64,000 nucleotides of DNA. Origin: Diphasiastrum complanatum. Taxonomy: Eukaryota > Streptophyta > Lycopodiopsida > Lycopodiales > Lycopodiaceae. The stretch is taken from the NCBI GenBank assembly GCA_029204225.1, contig CM055094.1, forward strand, positions 13,038,813 to 13,102,812, read 5' to 3'. Below the pieces are notes generated by a model, which was not told where the DNA came from, ran no database searches, and saw only the letters and a program-made list of their open reading frames with translations. Positions 10,610 through 22,375 of the stretch are shown in pieces; position 1 is the first letter of the stretch; each line of letters begins with the position of its first letter. The translations under genes were made by a program, and so were the position numbers.

Positions 10610-11166
10610 TCAGAGAAGGAAGAAGGGCTGTTGGAGAACATCAGTATTTACATTAATAAAGTCACTTTTCTTATCAAGAGTGTCGATAAGAAAGTGACTG
10701 ATATCCTTAATAGCTGACTGAACAGAGGATGGTGCAAAAGGAGGGTCAGCAACAGAAACTTCATCATCATCTGGGATCTGAACTAACAGGAAAAGTACGA
10801 AACCACTCTGAAATTCAACCAATCGACATTTCTTGTTGCAATACGGACACATTGAACTGCTTTTGAAAAGATCAAACAATTTGGTGAACATTCTATCCAG
10901 TCTATGTCTGAAAGCTGGGAAGAAATGAACAAGATCAGTATAATGCATGTACTGGAGTGGACCTATGGAGAAAACATGCTTACTAAGTATATCTCTGAAT
11001 CTGACATAATGGTCATAAAATACGTCAGAATTTGGTTGTGCAGTCCTGAAAACATGTAGATATGGCCTGAATAGACTGTGGAAATAGTCTGGTTTTCAGT
11101 ATTCCCAAATTCATCAAGAAATGAACTCAAGCCTGAATCTCGTGAGAATGATGAGGAAGAGGCCAT
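10610..11166 (-). pseudogene. Unrecognised protein, copy A (one frameshift)
   Basis: No family was recognised. From ATG at 11166 the frame opens MASSSSFSRDSGLSSFLDEF and GNTENQ. After a shift near 11095 it continues DYFHSLFRPYLHVFRTAQ, FYDHYVRFRDILSKHVF, HYTDLVHFFPAFRHRLDRMF, CPYCNKKC, LLVQIPDDDEVSVADPP, and ends KKSDFINVN...LLQ-type text with a stop at about 10610. The total is roughly 190 residues. CPYCNKKC is a CXXC pair that could bind metal, without a second pair. It resembles copy B at 15246-16410 in two blocks (S.L.SF..EFG...N..YF.SLF.P.L..F, and IPDDD). It has neither retroelement enzyme motifs nor a recognisable signal peptide. Confidence 0.5.
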
Positions 11167-11460
11167 GGCAATAACGTGAATATCGCACTTGTGCGCGAGG
11201 GAGAACTGAACCAAAACTAACTATCAAAATTGCGCACAAGAGGGATATGTACGACAGGCAGATACCGAATATCACACTTGTGCACGAATATCACACTTGT
11301 GAACTCCTCTAATGTATAACTTCTTTTGGACATGAATAATAACTGACGCTCAGCTATGACACTTGTCTTCCTCACTAAACTAACTTGTGCGATTGTGTTT
11401 TGTGGGATGGTATCAGTTGGACATCTTGAAAGTGGTTATACTTTATGGTGCTTTTTAGTA
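11167..11460. repeat. Leader of copy A with repeated GATATTC motif
   Basis: On the minus strand GCGCACAAGTGCGATATTC lies just before the ATG of copy A, and CACAAGTGTGATATTCG occurs twice more near 11260-11300. The text AAGAGCGATATTCA before copy B (about 15204) is similar, so the leader is shared by both copies. TGGTATCAG at 11408 resembles part of a primer site but is incomplete. Confidence 0.5.
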
Positions 11461-11796
11461 TTGTATTTTGAGCAGTGATTCTAGGCAATGGGAGCCGACA
11501 CGATGTCAAGGGTGTTGGAACTCTACAACTACGAACACTGTCGGGACAAGCAGAGCTGCCAGGAGCACTCTACGTATCCTCATTGAGAAAAGACCTACTA
11601 TTAGTCTCCAAGATGGTAGATCTTGGAATACGAGTTCTATTCGATGGCAATGTATGTCGGATGATCGAGAAAACAACAAACAAGTTGCTGACAGTTGGAT
11701 GCAAAGAAGGCAATCTCTACCAAGCCAAGATAATCAGCAATTCTGATAGCATACTTAAATGCATCAGAAAACGAAGATCAACTCTGACACAGAAGA

Positions 11797-12600
11797 ATGT
11801 ATCATCTGAACATGAGGAGCCTCTACGACATGAGCAAGAAAAACATAGTCACAAGTTTGAAGGTATCCAGACCCGATATTGAGTTTTGCGAAGCCTGTCA
11901 AAAAGGGAAACAACATCGGAATCCATTCCTACACGAGGGAAGAAAAGCTAAAGAAGTTCTTGAGCTCGTCCATTCAGATGTCTGTGGATTGATGAAAGTT
12001 GATTTGCTCTCAAGATCGAGGTATTTCCTGACGTTCATTGATGACTACCACCAGATGACAACGATCTATTTCTTGAAGAAAAAATCTGAAGTGTTTGACT
12101 CTTTCAAGAAGTTCGTGGCATTTGTAGAAAGACACACCTCAAAGAAGATTCAGATCATCAGGTCTGATAATGGAAGTGAGTACAAGAGCACAGAATTTTC
12201 AAGATTTTGCCAAGAATAGGGAATAGAGCATCAATTCACTCCTACGTACACACCCGAATATAATGGTGTCGCAGAAAGAAGAAATAGGACACTAGTCGAA
12301 GGAGCCAGATTCATGATGGCACAGGCTCGATTGCCGAGTCAATTTTGGGTTGAGGCAATAGCAGAACAGATCAACAACGATAGCCCTGGAAAATAAAACA
12401 CCGTACAAAATGTAGAAAGCCTGATCTATCATACGTGCATGTATTCGGATGTGCAACATACAAGCACATACCAAAGGAATAAAGAAGCAAGCTCGACGAA
12501 AAGTTAGGATAGACAATCATGGTCGGATACTCAAACGGATCACAAGTTTGCAGACTCTACAACTCAACCACGAATAAAGTTGTGTCGAGTAGAGATGTGA
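11797..12600 (+). pseudogene. copia-2 integrase
   Basis: MYHLNMRSLYDMSKKNIV and FCEACQKGKQHRNPF give the zinc-binding part. SDVCG, TFIDDYHQMT and IIRSDNGSEYKST follow up to a TAG at about 12217. The next residues, IEHQFTPTYTPEYNGVAERR, hold the catalytic Glu. The text then decays before GYSNGSQVCRLYN and VSSRDVKLAES (12519-12640). D, D and E are all present but separated by stops. Confidence 0.9.
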
Positions 12601-12939
12601 AGCTCGCCGAGTCCACATTCCTTGGATTAAAGGAAGAAAAGAGACATGAGATCTTCACACTACTGCCAATTCAAGAGAGAGATCAAGGGCAAATATCAAT
12701 TCAATATCCCAGAGTAGCAGGAAGCCAAAAATCAACCCGACGAAGAAGAAACATTTGAACAGCGACGAATCGAACCTAGAAGGTCGACAAGACAAAGAAG
12801 ACCTCCAGAATGATACACTGACAACCTTCAATGGAGCGAAGAAATATAGTTCAAATACTGCAGCTTCATTGAAGAGCCAGCAACATATCAAGAAGCTATC
12901 TAGAGTCCAGAAGGTGAATTCTGGAAGCAGGCAATGTCA

Positions 12940-13614
12940 AAAGAAATCGAATCAATGAGGTAAAATGAGACATGGACACTAGAGCCACTACCCGAAAATA
13001 AAAAGATCATGGAATGCAAATGGATCTACAAAAGAAATATTAAATCACATGACATTGTCGGACGATACAAAGCAAGACTCGTCGCGAAAGGCTACACACA
13101 AAGGTACGACATCAATTACTTCGATACTTATTCACCAATGGTAAAAATGACAAGCATTTGATTGCTCCTTGCATACGCAACTCAATACAATCTGGAAATT
13201 CACCAAATTGATGTAAAGACATCCTTTCTCCATGAAGAATTAGAGGAATAAATCTTCATGAAGCAACTTGAAGGATTCAAAGACCCTGACAATTGACAAT
13301 ATGTTTGCCAGTTGCAACAATGCATTTACGGTCTGAAACATGCATTACGATCTTGGTATAAGAAGATCGATAGTCTTTTGAAGTCTCTAGATTACATTCC
13401 TACAGAACTAGACTGTAATGTCTATATAAAGAAAGTGGGAAGAAATTTTGTGATTCTGACTATATTTGTAGATGACTCCCTAATGATAGGAAATTCCTTG
13501 ATGCTAATCAAGAAAACGAAGAGTCAAATTTCTAAAAGTTATGAGATCACAGATTTAGGAGAAGCAACAAAATATCTTGGGCTGGAAATAAGAAGAAATC
13601 AAATCAAAAGATAA
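12940..13614 (+). pseudogene. copia-2 reverse transcriptase
   Basis: The start reads [35 protein letters not shown] and [19 protein letters not shown], with stops. The palm is at 13312-13614: CIYGLKHALRSWYKKID, VILTIFVDDSLMIGN and LGEATKYLGLEIRRNQIK. The catalytic FVDD is present. Confidence 0.9.
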
Positions 13615-14460
13615 ATGTATTTGAGTCAGTCAGAGTACGCCCGGAAAGTGTCAAAGCAGTATCGAATGATGGACTGCAAAGAAAAAGCCACAGCAATGAT
13701 AGTTGGAGCCAGACTAACGAAACATGATTTCCCAAATACATATGAGGAGAGACAGAAAATGGAAGGTATACCCTACCAAAATCTGATCGGTAGTTTGATG
13801 TACCTCACAATCTGTAGACCTGATTTGGCCTTCTCTGTCTATGTTTTTAAGCCAATTCTCTTAGAATCCTGGCTTGACATATTGACAAATGGCATAACAA
13901 ATTTTGCAATATCTGAAGGATACCCAAAACATGGGATTAATCTACAAAGCAGACAAAGAAGACAAAGGATTCGAGTTGCAACACTATAGTGATGCAAGTT
14001 GGGCGAGATGCAAAGACCACAGCAAGTCCGTGACAGAAGGATGTTCGATTGCCTGCGGAGCATCAATCAGCTAGACATGCAAGAAACAAACCTTGGTGGC
14101 TCAATCCTCATGCGAAGCTAAATATGTCGCAGTTTCAAAGATGGCGAACGAGGTAGTATGGTTGCAGATGATGTTGGAAGCAGTTGGCATACCACAAAGA
14201 GAACCATGCACGATGATGATGGATTCTCAAAGTGCCATATATCTGTCCCAAGATTCTATTTTCCATTCAAAGACAAAACCTATACCTCTGAAATACCATC
14301 ATATTCGAGATTTGATCTCGAAAGGAGAGCTCAAGGTTTAGTACATAAAATCTGAAGACATGATTGCAGATTTGCTCATGAAGCCGTTTGACAAATCACT
14401 CTTTGCAAGACAAAGAAAAGCAATTGGATTATTTATACAAAGTTGCAAGATTCAAGAGGG
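13615..14460 (+). pseudogene. copia-2 RNase H and end of pol
   Basis: YLSQSEYARKVSKQYRM and NLIGSLMYLTICRPDLAFSV lead in. A deletion follows near 13850, then KQTLVAQSSCEAKYVAVSKM, VWLQMMLEAVGIPQREPC, ALYLSQ-type text (SAIYLSQDSIFHSK), HHIRDLISKGELKV and MIADLLMKPFDKSLFARQRK, the standard end of a copia pol. Confidence 0.9.
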
Positions 14461-14461
14461 A

Positions 14462-15195
14462 GTGTCAGAAATTGTGAACTCCTGCAAATTTGTCGCAAAT
14501 GTGATGAAGCGAAACGAAGCGAACTCCTACAACTTTGTCACGAAGGCGACAAAACAAAATGAAACAAAGGGCAAACGTACCCCGAAGACCTAAAGAAAAG
14601 TATTCAAGATTCGCCCCGATGACCAAGTGACGAAACACACTAGAGGAAGAAACGAAACAAAAGAAAACAATTCGCGCTGCGAAGAAAACGGCTGCTGACA
14701 TGTGGTGGCATCTAACTGGTCCACGCGTTATGTCCGTACTGCCAATTATGACTCAATTATGAGGCCACATGGGTGTAAGACACGTGCACTAATCATATTG
14801 CAACACATGTCATTCTGCATGTGATAAATGTCAGATCAATCATTCTCTGTACGACAAAATATTCCTAACGAATCATGCGTTGACACATGTCCTTTTGGAA
14901 CTCCTCCACACGTGCAAAATTTTTTATAAATAGGTCATTTTTGGTGCAAATTTTCACGTAATTTTTTTGATTTCCGAGCTGAATATCGATTTCAAGCGCA
15001 CACTTGCCTCTGTTTACGTTCTGTTGACATACTTGCACCTGGAACCAATATCGCCTTGTCCGGTATCGCTTTCAAGCACGCCTTACGTCTCCTTCCTTTT
15101 CTGACCTTTGTACTCGCGCTCGGATCCGATACCCTATTTTCTAATATCTCTTTCGAGCGCACATTTCCTTGAGGTTCTTGTTTGACCAGCATTTT
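14462..15195 (+). mobile_element. 3' LTR of copia-2
   Basis: It begins TGTCAGAAATTGTGAACTCC directly after the purine tract AGAGGGAG, as a 3' LTR should. A TATA box TATAAATA lies at 14925-14932, followed by the sequence expected at the start of R. The right end is set loosely at 15195. Text resembling the leader of copy B begins there, so the true border may differ. No matching 5' LTR was found. Confidence 0.65.
14925..14932 (+). promoter_or_regulatory. TATA box inside copia-2 LTR
   Basis: TATAAATA followed by GG and a C-rich to AT-rich leader, in the sense of the element. Confidence 0.6.
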
Positions 15196-15245
15196 GCGCC
15201 TAAGAGCGATATTCAGAATCTTTCTTTTGTAGTTTTTGCTTAAAA

Positions 15246-16410
15246 TGTCTAATTTCGATTCTAGTCTACTTTCTTTTTTTCATGAATTTGGTATTAGTGA
15301 TAATTTAGAGTATTTCAAATCTCTTTTTTCTCCTTTTCTTTTTATTTTTCTTTCTATTACTGAGGGTCCTGGTGTGGAAGCGGGGGCTTGACCTGGGAGC
15401 GCACGCTCGCCGCGCACCGACCCGACTCTTATAATTAGTGAAGAGGCCCTTTTTGAGTCCAAAAAAGGCCCTAATGACAGCCACATAAAATATCAATGCC
15501 ATAGTTGAAGTACATATTGCCCGAGTGGATCACATTCCAGACAACGATCTCTTTTCCTTAACTATAACATTAGATGATCCCACTCAGACTTACAAGTGGG
15601 CTGAGAAAATTCATGAGAAGTTATGTCTGGCCTTGAAATCCAGAAAACCCACCACCAAGTGTGGGTATCTATTACATATGGTGGTCCACAAACATATGGG
15701 ACAATGAATGGCCGCAAATCTCAAAGAGCTAGAGGAAACATATCCTAGCACCAAGAAGCGGGCCAGTTCACAAGTATCCAGAGACTCTGCAGCACATGCA
15801 CCCCCCATGAAGAAGCAGAAGGGTAAGGCTATAGCTCCAAGTCAAGAGAAAAATGTCTTTCTTGATATCTTATCAAGTGATATAGGGACAAAATACGTTG
15901 AATCTAGAGGGAGCCTGAAATCCTCCAAGGTCCCAAAGGAAGTTTTGGCACAACAAGCGGCCTTACTCCAACAGGCCCAACAAAGATGCGAGGCGGTAGC
16001 TGCAGCAGGAAGCTCTTTAGACAAAGGCACTTCTGGGTTGGGTCCATCTGGAGAGGTCCTGCCAACTGCAACAACTTCAGCTATTCAAGTATCTCGTCCT
16101 CTCAACACCGCTAACATTCCACCATTGTCTCCTCACCTACTACCACCATCCCACCATTGCCTCCACCACCTACTGCCACATCTGCACCACCACTTAACGC
16201 GGGCTTTGATACTACTATTCCAAAAAACCATCTTCTGTACATACTTCCACCCTACTTGACTCCTCAGCCAACGTAGATGATTTTGCATTACATTTACTAA
16301 TACAATCTACCACTGTGAAAATTATTCCAATCCACTCTTCTCCTCCAAGGGCTAATTCTCCTCAACATTCTTTTCCAAAACCCCAATCACCTCCACCTTC
16401 ATTTTGTAAT
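15246..16410 (+). pseudogene. Unrecognised protein, copy B (deleted and interrupted)
   Basis: ATG at 15246 opens MSNFDSSLLSFFHEFGISDN then LEYFKSLFSPFLFIFLS and a stop near 15390. This aligns with the start of copy A. After a GC-rich insert-like stretch (15356-15480) the frame resumes VDHIPDNDLFSLTITLDD, AEKIHEKLCLALKSRK and YLLHMVVHKHMGQ, stop (15705-15707). In the same frame it continues AANLKELEETYPSTKKRASS, MKKQKGKAIAPSQEKNVF and a Gln/Ala stretch (LAQQAALLQQAQQRCEAVAA) to about 16100. A frameshifted Pro-rich tail (IPPLPPPPTATSAPP) then ends near 16409. KKRA and MKKQKGK could be nuclear signals. The function is unknown. It sits between a copia LTR and a copia integrase scrap, so it may be an extra retroelement frame. 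Confidence 0.5.
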
Positions 16411-16680
16411 TAGTTCATTCAGATGTTTGTGGACCCATGAAGGTCGAGCCCCTTTCTAGATCGAGATACTTCCTCACATTCATAGATAATTTCAGCAGGA
16501 TGACAACTATATACTATTTGAAGAAGACGTCTGAAGTGTATGATGCATTCAAGATATTCATGGCATTTACACACCTCCAAGAAATGTAAACCCTCAGGTC
16601 CGACAATGGAGACGAATATTTGAGCAAATAATTTTTGAGCTGTTTTCAAGAGAGAGGTATCTCTTCCAAATGGATTGTCG
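16410..16680 (+). pseudogene. copia integrase scrap
   Basis: LVHSDVCGPMKVEPLSRSRY, FLTFIDNFSRMTTIYYLKK and SEVYDAFKIFMAF match the copia-2 integrase core almost word for word. The stop is followed by TLRSDNGDEYLSK with the second Asp, and then the text decays (ERGISSKWIVG). The catalytic Glu region is lost. Confidence 0.88.
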
Positions 16681-16967
16681 GGGCCAATAAGTGCTTACCA
16701 CACCAGAAAGATCTCAACACGGCGCGCCTAGAATTTTTGGAGAAAGTATAGTACCATCTTATCAAGGTATGACGCGAGGCTAATCAAAGTCCGAAATATA
16801 TAAATCTCGCGAGGTGTCATAAGACCGCCACCAATTTTGGTGGGGGATACTGTTGGAGGGTTTGTGGATCTCGAGGCAACACTAACCCTTGTTAATAAGT
16901 GAGAGGGATTTGTCACCCTGCGTCTATAAGTCCAACCCGATGATCACATAGTTATTTGATTAAATCT
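16681..16967 (+). other. Possible LTR start next to copia-3
   Basis: GGTGGGGGATAC at 16838-16849 followed by TGTTGGAGGGTTTGTGG looks like a purine tract and LTR start. The stretch stops abruptly at 16967, where the truncated LTR of copia-3 begins. No partner LTR was identified. Confidence 0.35.
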
Positions 16968-17718
16968 GTCGACTATCACCATTCAAAATAAGGTTCTTCC
17001 TCTACTCTATCCAATACAAATTATGTCACCGTTCACTATGTAGTATCTGCACAGCTGTTATCTACCCAGTTCACACTAAATGGTACATTTGTAATCTTCA
17101 CGATCACCTCAACTGATGTATGTACATATATATACACAACCAAGAAATCAATAATGTAAGAAAAGACAAAGAAAAGAGTAGAAGATCACTCATTAGAGAT
17201 CAGCGGAAGCGTGAATCAGAGTTCCTCTGTGAACTCCATTGTATCAGACTATCTGACTCCATAGAATTAGAGATCATTAGAGAGAGTGAAAGCAATTCAA
17301 GAAGTAGAGAGATTATTCAATCTATAAACAACATAGTAGGATCACAACACATGGTGCATTAGTACTTTGAACGATTCTCGAAGACAGGATTGTGGTTTGA
17401 TCGTTGATATCACAACAAGCTAATACGCAGATTTCCTATTTTCTTTACGTGTGTTTACACTGATGAATGATTTCTGATAATTTCTTTCTCTATTACTGAT
17501 ACTCATTCCTACGACTCATACAAAATATTTGACACGAACAAAGCATGGCTATCATAGTCGACGTCTAACTATATCACCATCTTCATGGTTGTCTTAGACA
17601 CCTACGTAGATTCCTCTGGTCGAAAGAAATTATCTAAGTAATTGTCTGAATCAACAATTTGCATCGATCCTATACTAGTTTAACATTGTGTTTTTCTTGT
17701 TTGAATTTTATATTCAGC
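16968..17718 (+). mobile_element. 5' LTR of copia-3 (5'-truncated)
   Basis: From GACTATCACCATTCAAAAT onwards it parallels 18797-19565 with scattered differences, for example CAGTTCACACTAAA, GATGTATGTACATATATA and TACTGATACTC. It ends near ATATTCA, a few bases before the primer site. Confidence 0.85.
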
Positions 17719-17723
17719 AAGAG

Positions 17724-17735
17724 TGGTATCAGAGC
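17724..17735 (+). promoter_or_regulatory. Primer-binding site of copia-3
   Basis: TGGTATCAGAGC, the initiator-tRNA-Met complement typical of plant copia elements, sits just after the 5' LTR. Confidence 0.9.
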
Positions 17736-17842
17736 TGATAATCAATCCCTAAAGTCTGTACCATCCCAACAAGTCGTATCAGAACCCGGTTCAAACTGCT
17801 ATTAGTATTCATGACTAACTATTTTTTTTTAGATTGTTCATA

Positions 17843-18554
17843 ATGGAAAGTACATCTTCAAAGATCCTGTTGATCAATAAGTTTAACGGTGATGATTTCC
17901 ACATGTGGAAATTCAGAATGAGGATGATACTCATTGAGAAAGAACTTTGGGGATACATCAACAGTTCAATAGCCAGACCAGTTGAACCTGACATGCTGAC
18001 TGCTTGGGAAGCAAAGGATGGCAAAGCATTAGTCATAGTATCTTTGAATCTTAAAGATTCGCAAATAGCTCATTTGAAGTACATCTACTTTGGTGACTCA
18101 AGTAGACTTCATATTTAAAGTCAAAGATCTATACACCTTCATTTCTCAAATGGTAATTCAACATTGCTTAATGATGTACTTTATGTACCCAGACTGACAA
18201 AGAAATTACTATCTATCAGCAAGATCACAGATCAGGGTTTTAAAGCTTTGTTCAATTCAAAGCAATGTACTATTGCTCCAGGATCTTATGTTCCCTCAAC
18301 TCAAACTAACTATACTCTATTGCGACAATTAGAGCTGCATTGCTCTATCTTTGAACCCACGAACTCACTCTAGAACTAAGCATATTGAGGTTCAATTTTA
18401 TTTTCTTAGAGAGAAAGTTTTGAACAAAGTTGTCGAATTAAGTTATTGTCATACTGATAGTATGTTGGCTGATATTTTAACAAAACCCTTGTCAAGGGAA
18501 ATGCATATTGCATTAGCAAACATACTAAACTTCATTCAAGATCCTAGGAGTTAA
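17843..18554 (+). pseudogene. copia-3 remnant gag-pol
   Basis: ATG at 17843 opens MESTSSKILLINKFNGDDFH, MWKFRMRMILIEKELWGYIN and LVIVSLNLKDSQIAHLK. The text then jumps to YIYFGDSSRLHI, LNDVLYVPRLTKKLLSISKI and ALFNSKQCTI from the protease to pre-integrase section. After a second jump it gives TKHIEVQFYFLREKVLNKVV and SMLADILTKPLSREMHIALA, the end of RNase H. So two large internal deletions join three distant parts of a normal pol. Confidence 0.88.
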
Positions 18555-18558
18555 GCTT

Positions 18559-18567
18559 AAGGGGGAG
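18559..18567 (+). promoter_or_regulatory. Polypurine tract of copia-3
   Basis: AAGGGGGAG directly before the 3' LTR start TGTTGGAG; the usual primer for plus-strand DNA synthesis. Confidence 0.8.
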
Positions 18568-18978
18568 TGTTGGAGTTAATTTTTACTCCTACTCACTTGA
18601 ATTCATCTCCTGAGTACTCCTACACTATGTAAATATTCTCTCTCTATAGTAGCATGCAGCCTTGCATAAGTTGAACAGTCTGTATATACATCTACTTTGA
18701 AATAGAGCAGGGTCACCTCGACATACCCGACTCCAACTCCTTTGACATCAATTCAAGGGTAAACAGTCGACTCAACTCATCCGACACCCTCGACGTCTAT
18801 TGACTATCACCATTCAAAATGAAGCTCTTCCTCTGCTCTATCCAATACAGACTACGTCATCGTTCACTGTGCAGTAATTGCACCACTTCATGACTGTTAG
18901 CTACCCAGTTCACACTAAACAGTATAGTTGTAATCTTCATGATCACCTCAGCTGATGTATGTACATATATATATATAT

Positions 18979-19072
<94 letters not shown>

Positions 19073-19565
19073 ATATATATATATACACACACACACAATC
19101 AATCAATCAATAATGCAAGGAAAAAGAAAGAGAAGAGTCGAAGATCACTCATCAGATATTAGTGGAAGTGTGAATCAGAGTTCCTCCATGAACTCCATTG
19201 TATCAGACTTCTGACTCCATAGAATCAGAGATCATAAGACAGAGTGAAAGCAATTAATCAAGAAGTAGAGATATTATTCAATCTGTAACCAGCATAGTAG
19301 GATCACAACACATAGTGCATTAGTATTGTGAACCATTTTTGGACACATGATTGTGATCTGATCGTTGTTATCATGACAAGCTAATACACAAATTCTCTAT
19401 TTACGTGTGTTTACACTAATGAATGTTTTCTGATAATTTCTTTCTCTATTACTGATACTCGTTCCTACGACTCATATAGAATATATGACACGAAGAAAGC
19501 ATGGTTGTCATAGATGCCTAACTGTATCGCCATCTTCATGTTTGTCTTAGACACCTACACAAATA
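18568..19565 (+). mobile_element. 3' LTR of copia-3 (3'-truncated)
   Basis: It begins TGTTGGAGTTAATTTTTACT. Similarity to the 5' LTR starts at about 18797 and ends near GTCTTAGACACCTAC at about 19562. The remaining 100 or so bases before the LTR end are replaced by unrelated sequence. It contains a (TA)n run absent at that length from the 5' LTR. Confidence 0.82.
18963..19085. repeat. (TA)n microsatellite in copia-3 3' LTR
   Basis: About 120 bases of TA/AT with two single-base interruptions, ending in (AC)n. The matching place in the 5' LTR (about 17127) has only around five TA units. Confidence 0.95.
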
Positions 19566-20835
<1,270 letters not shown>

Positions 20836-21032
20836 TGAAATATGTTTTATTTTAAGCCAAGCTTCCTAGCCGCAATATCAAGAGAAATTTTGGACCAATG
20901 TACCATTTGGAAGGTTCATCCAACAAAATTTTCTACAATAGAAGGGGCCTTTTTGTAGTCCTTTCATTGTTGTGAGGTGAACAGACCTCAGGCTGTTGAT
21001 CTCAATTTGTTCAACTACCTAAGTGGAAGGGC

Positions 21033-21345
21033 ATTGAAAAGCACCCCCAAACTAAAGGACACTAGTGTGAATGTAAAGTCAAATTCACCATTATACTTTG
21101 AACAACAAAAAAAGGTTAGTGTGAAACCTTTAAAGGATGCTAGTGAGAATGTAAGGTTAAATCACCATAACACTTTTTGAATGAGTAAATAAGGTTGGTG
21201 TGAAACCTTTAAAGAATGCTAGTGAGAATGTAAGGTTAAAGCACCACTACACTTTTTGAACAAGGAGATAAGGTTGGTATGAAGCCTTTAAATGATGCTA
21301 GCAAGAATGTTAGGTTGCCAATCACCAATACACCTAGAGACAAAT
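21033..21345. repeat. 79-bp tandem repeat, about four units
   Basis: AAGGTTRGTGTGAAACCTTT begins at 21112, 21191 and (variant) 21270, exactly 79 bases apart, each followed by GATGCTAG.GAGAATGTAAG and CACTTTTTGAA. A more diverged unit precedes from about 21033. As 79 is not a multiple of three, a coding repeat is unlikely. Confidence 0.85.
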
Positions 21346-21880
21346 GGAGGGACAAGGCCGTGATTCATGTCCTTTGGGAAGTGCTCTTAGGCTCTCTAAG
21401 GACAACCAATAAAAACTAGTTGATGAGAATTGGTCCTTAGTCTCGATCAAATGTGTTATGCATTTAGAATTCCATGTTGGAGGCCATCCCCTTGGGTCTA
21501 CTCACCACTTTCCTGTTGGGCCTATATATATAATAGTTTTGTTTGTTTGTTTGTTGGTTGTTGGTTAGGCATGGCCGCTTTAATTTGGACGGATGGACAG
21601 TAGATTCAGGGCCCTTGTTCGACCGACCGCCTCATACGGCACAGTACGACATAATAAAATTTAGGCTCGCCACCATTGGATGTAAAGTAACGGTTTAGAT
21701 GATTCCACGATTGATGAGATGTGGCACTGGGTTAAGCATCCATGTACGCGCATTAGAAGTGGCGTGTTACTAGGGTAGGCGCTTTGGTTTTTTTGGATCT
21801 TAATGGCACGCAGGGATTTCGCCGCCGTTGGATTCTGTAATCAAAAGCTCATATTTTGCTACGCTTAACAATCTGATGGT
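21346..21880. other. Gene-free spacer
   Basis: No gene was seen. It has a short (GTTT)n stretch near 21537 and a TATATATA at 21523. From about 21590 the base composition turns less AT-rich. Confidence 0.4.
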
Positions 21881-21894
21881 TTAAGAGTACACTC

Positions 21895-22375
21895 CGAGCT
21901 TGTGACAGGTGGCAAACATCCAAAAGGGAAGATTAGATTACATTGTGTCATCAAGTTTTCACTATGTTTTTAAAATGGACGGTCGGTAGAGGTCCACTCT
22001 ACACTACTAACATGTGGCAAAATCCAAGGTGGTGGATGTACAACACCTCTCTTTTTTGAAATTTTGCCACACTTTCAAATTGGACACACTTCAATATTTA
22101 CATGTGGCACAAAACCAAGGGGGTGGATGTAGAATAGTACAATTGTTTAAGATTTTGCCTCTCTTTCAAAGATCAACGGTTGGCACTAGTCCACGTTGCA
22201 GCAGTGACTCGTGGCAAGAATCCAAGTGGAAGAATGTAGAATACATAGTGTCATCAAGGTTGCTGACCCGTCAAGATGAATCCACCTGGTATTCTCACCA
22301 CGTGGCAAACATCGAAGTAGCTGTTAAGATGGTTTCACAGATTTTCTCCACGTGGCAGAAATCGAAGTGCGCGGT
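21895..22375 (+). promoter_or_regulatory. Diverged repeats with G-box / ABRE-like CACGTGGC cores, upstream of GT92 gene
   Basis: Six similar blocks follow the pattern GTGGCAAAxATCCAAGTGG, near 21908, 22012, 22103, 22208, 22301 and 22351. The last two carry a perfect CCACGTGGCA (22298-22307 and 22349-22358), which matches the plant G-box/ABRE core bound by bZIP factors. The others have diverged (ATGTGGCA, TCGTGGCA). They lie 1.1 to 1.6 kb before the GT92 start. A regulatory role is inferred; the blocks could equally be a decayed tandem repeat. Confidence 0.45.

Larger units (their letters stand above)
11461..14461 (+). mobile_element. copia-2: Ty1/copia internal region, gag missing
   Basis: The element starts inside the post-protease text (GNGSRHDVKGVGTLQL at 11480). 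It runs through pre-integrase, integrase, linker, RT and RNase H to a purine tract AGAGGGAG before the 3' LTR at 14462. Gag and the protease active site are absent. There are at least eight stops or frameshifts. Integrase wording (HSDVCGLMKVDLLSRSRYFL) is close to the scrap at 16410-16680. Confidence 0.92.
16968..19565 (+). mobile_element. copia-3: internally deleted Ty1/copia element with both LTRs
   Basis: The order is 5' LTR, primer site, short gag start, a protease-to-pre-integrase scrap, the last residues of RNase H, purine tract and 3' LTR. The internal part is only about 0.85 kb, against 4 to 5 kb in a full element. Integrase and RT are completely gone, so movement would need another element's enzymes. 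The 5' LTR lacks its first 230 or so bases and the 3' LTR lacks about its last 100. Confidence 0.88.

Noticed and set aside
11408-11420. TGGTATCAGTTGG as a copia-2 primer site
   Set aside because: Only the first nine bases match; what follows is not gag, and no LTR end was seen before it.
18857-19162. Open frames rich in Tyr-Ile
   Set aside because: Translation of the (TA)n microsatellite.
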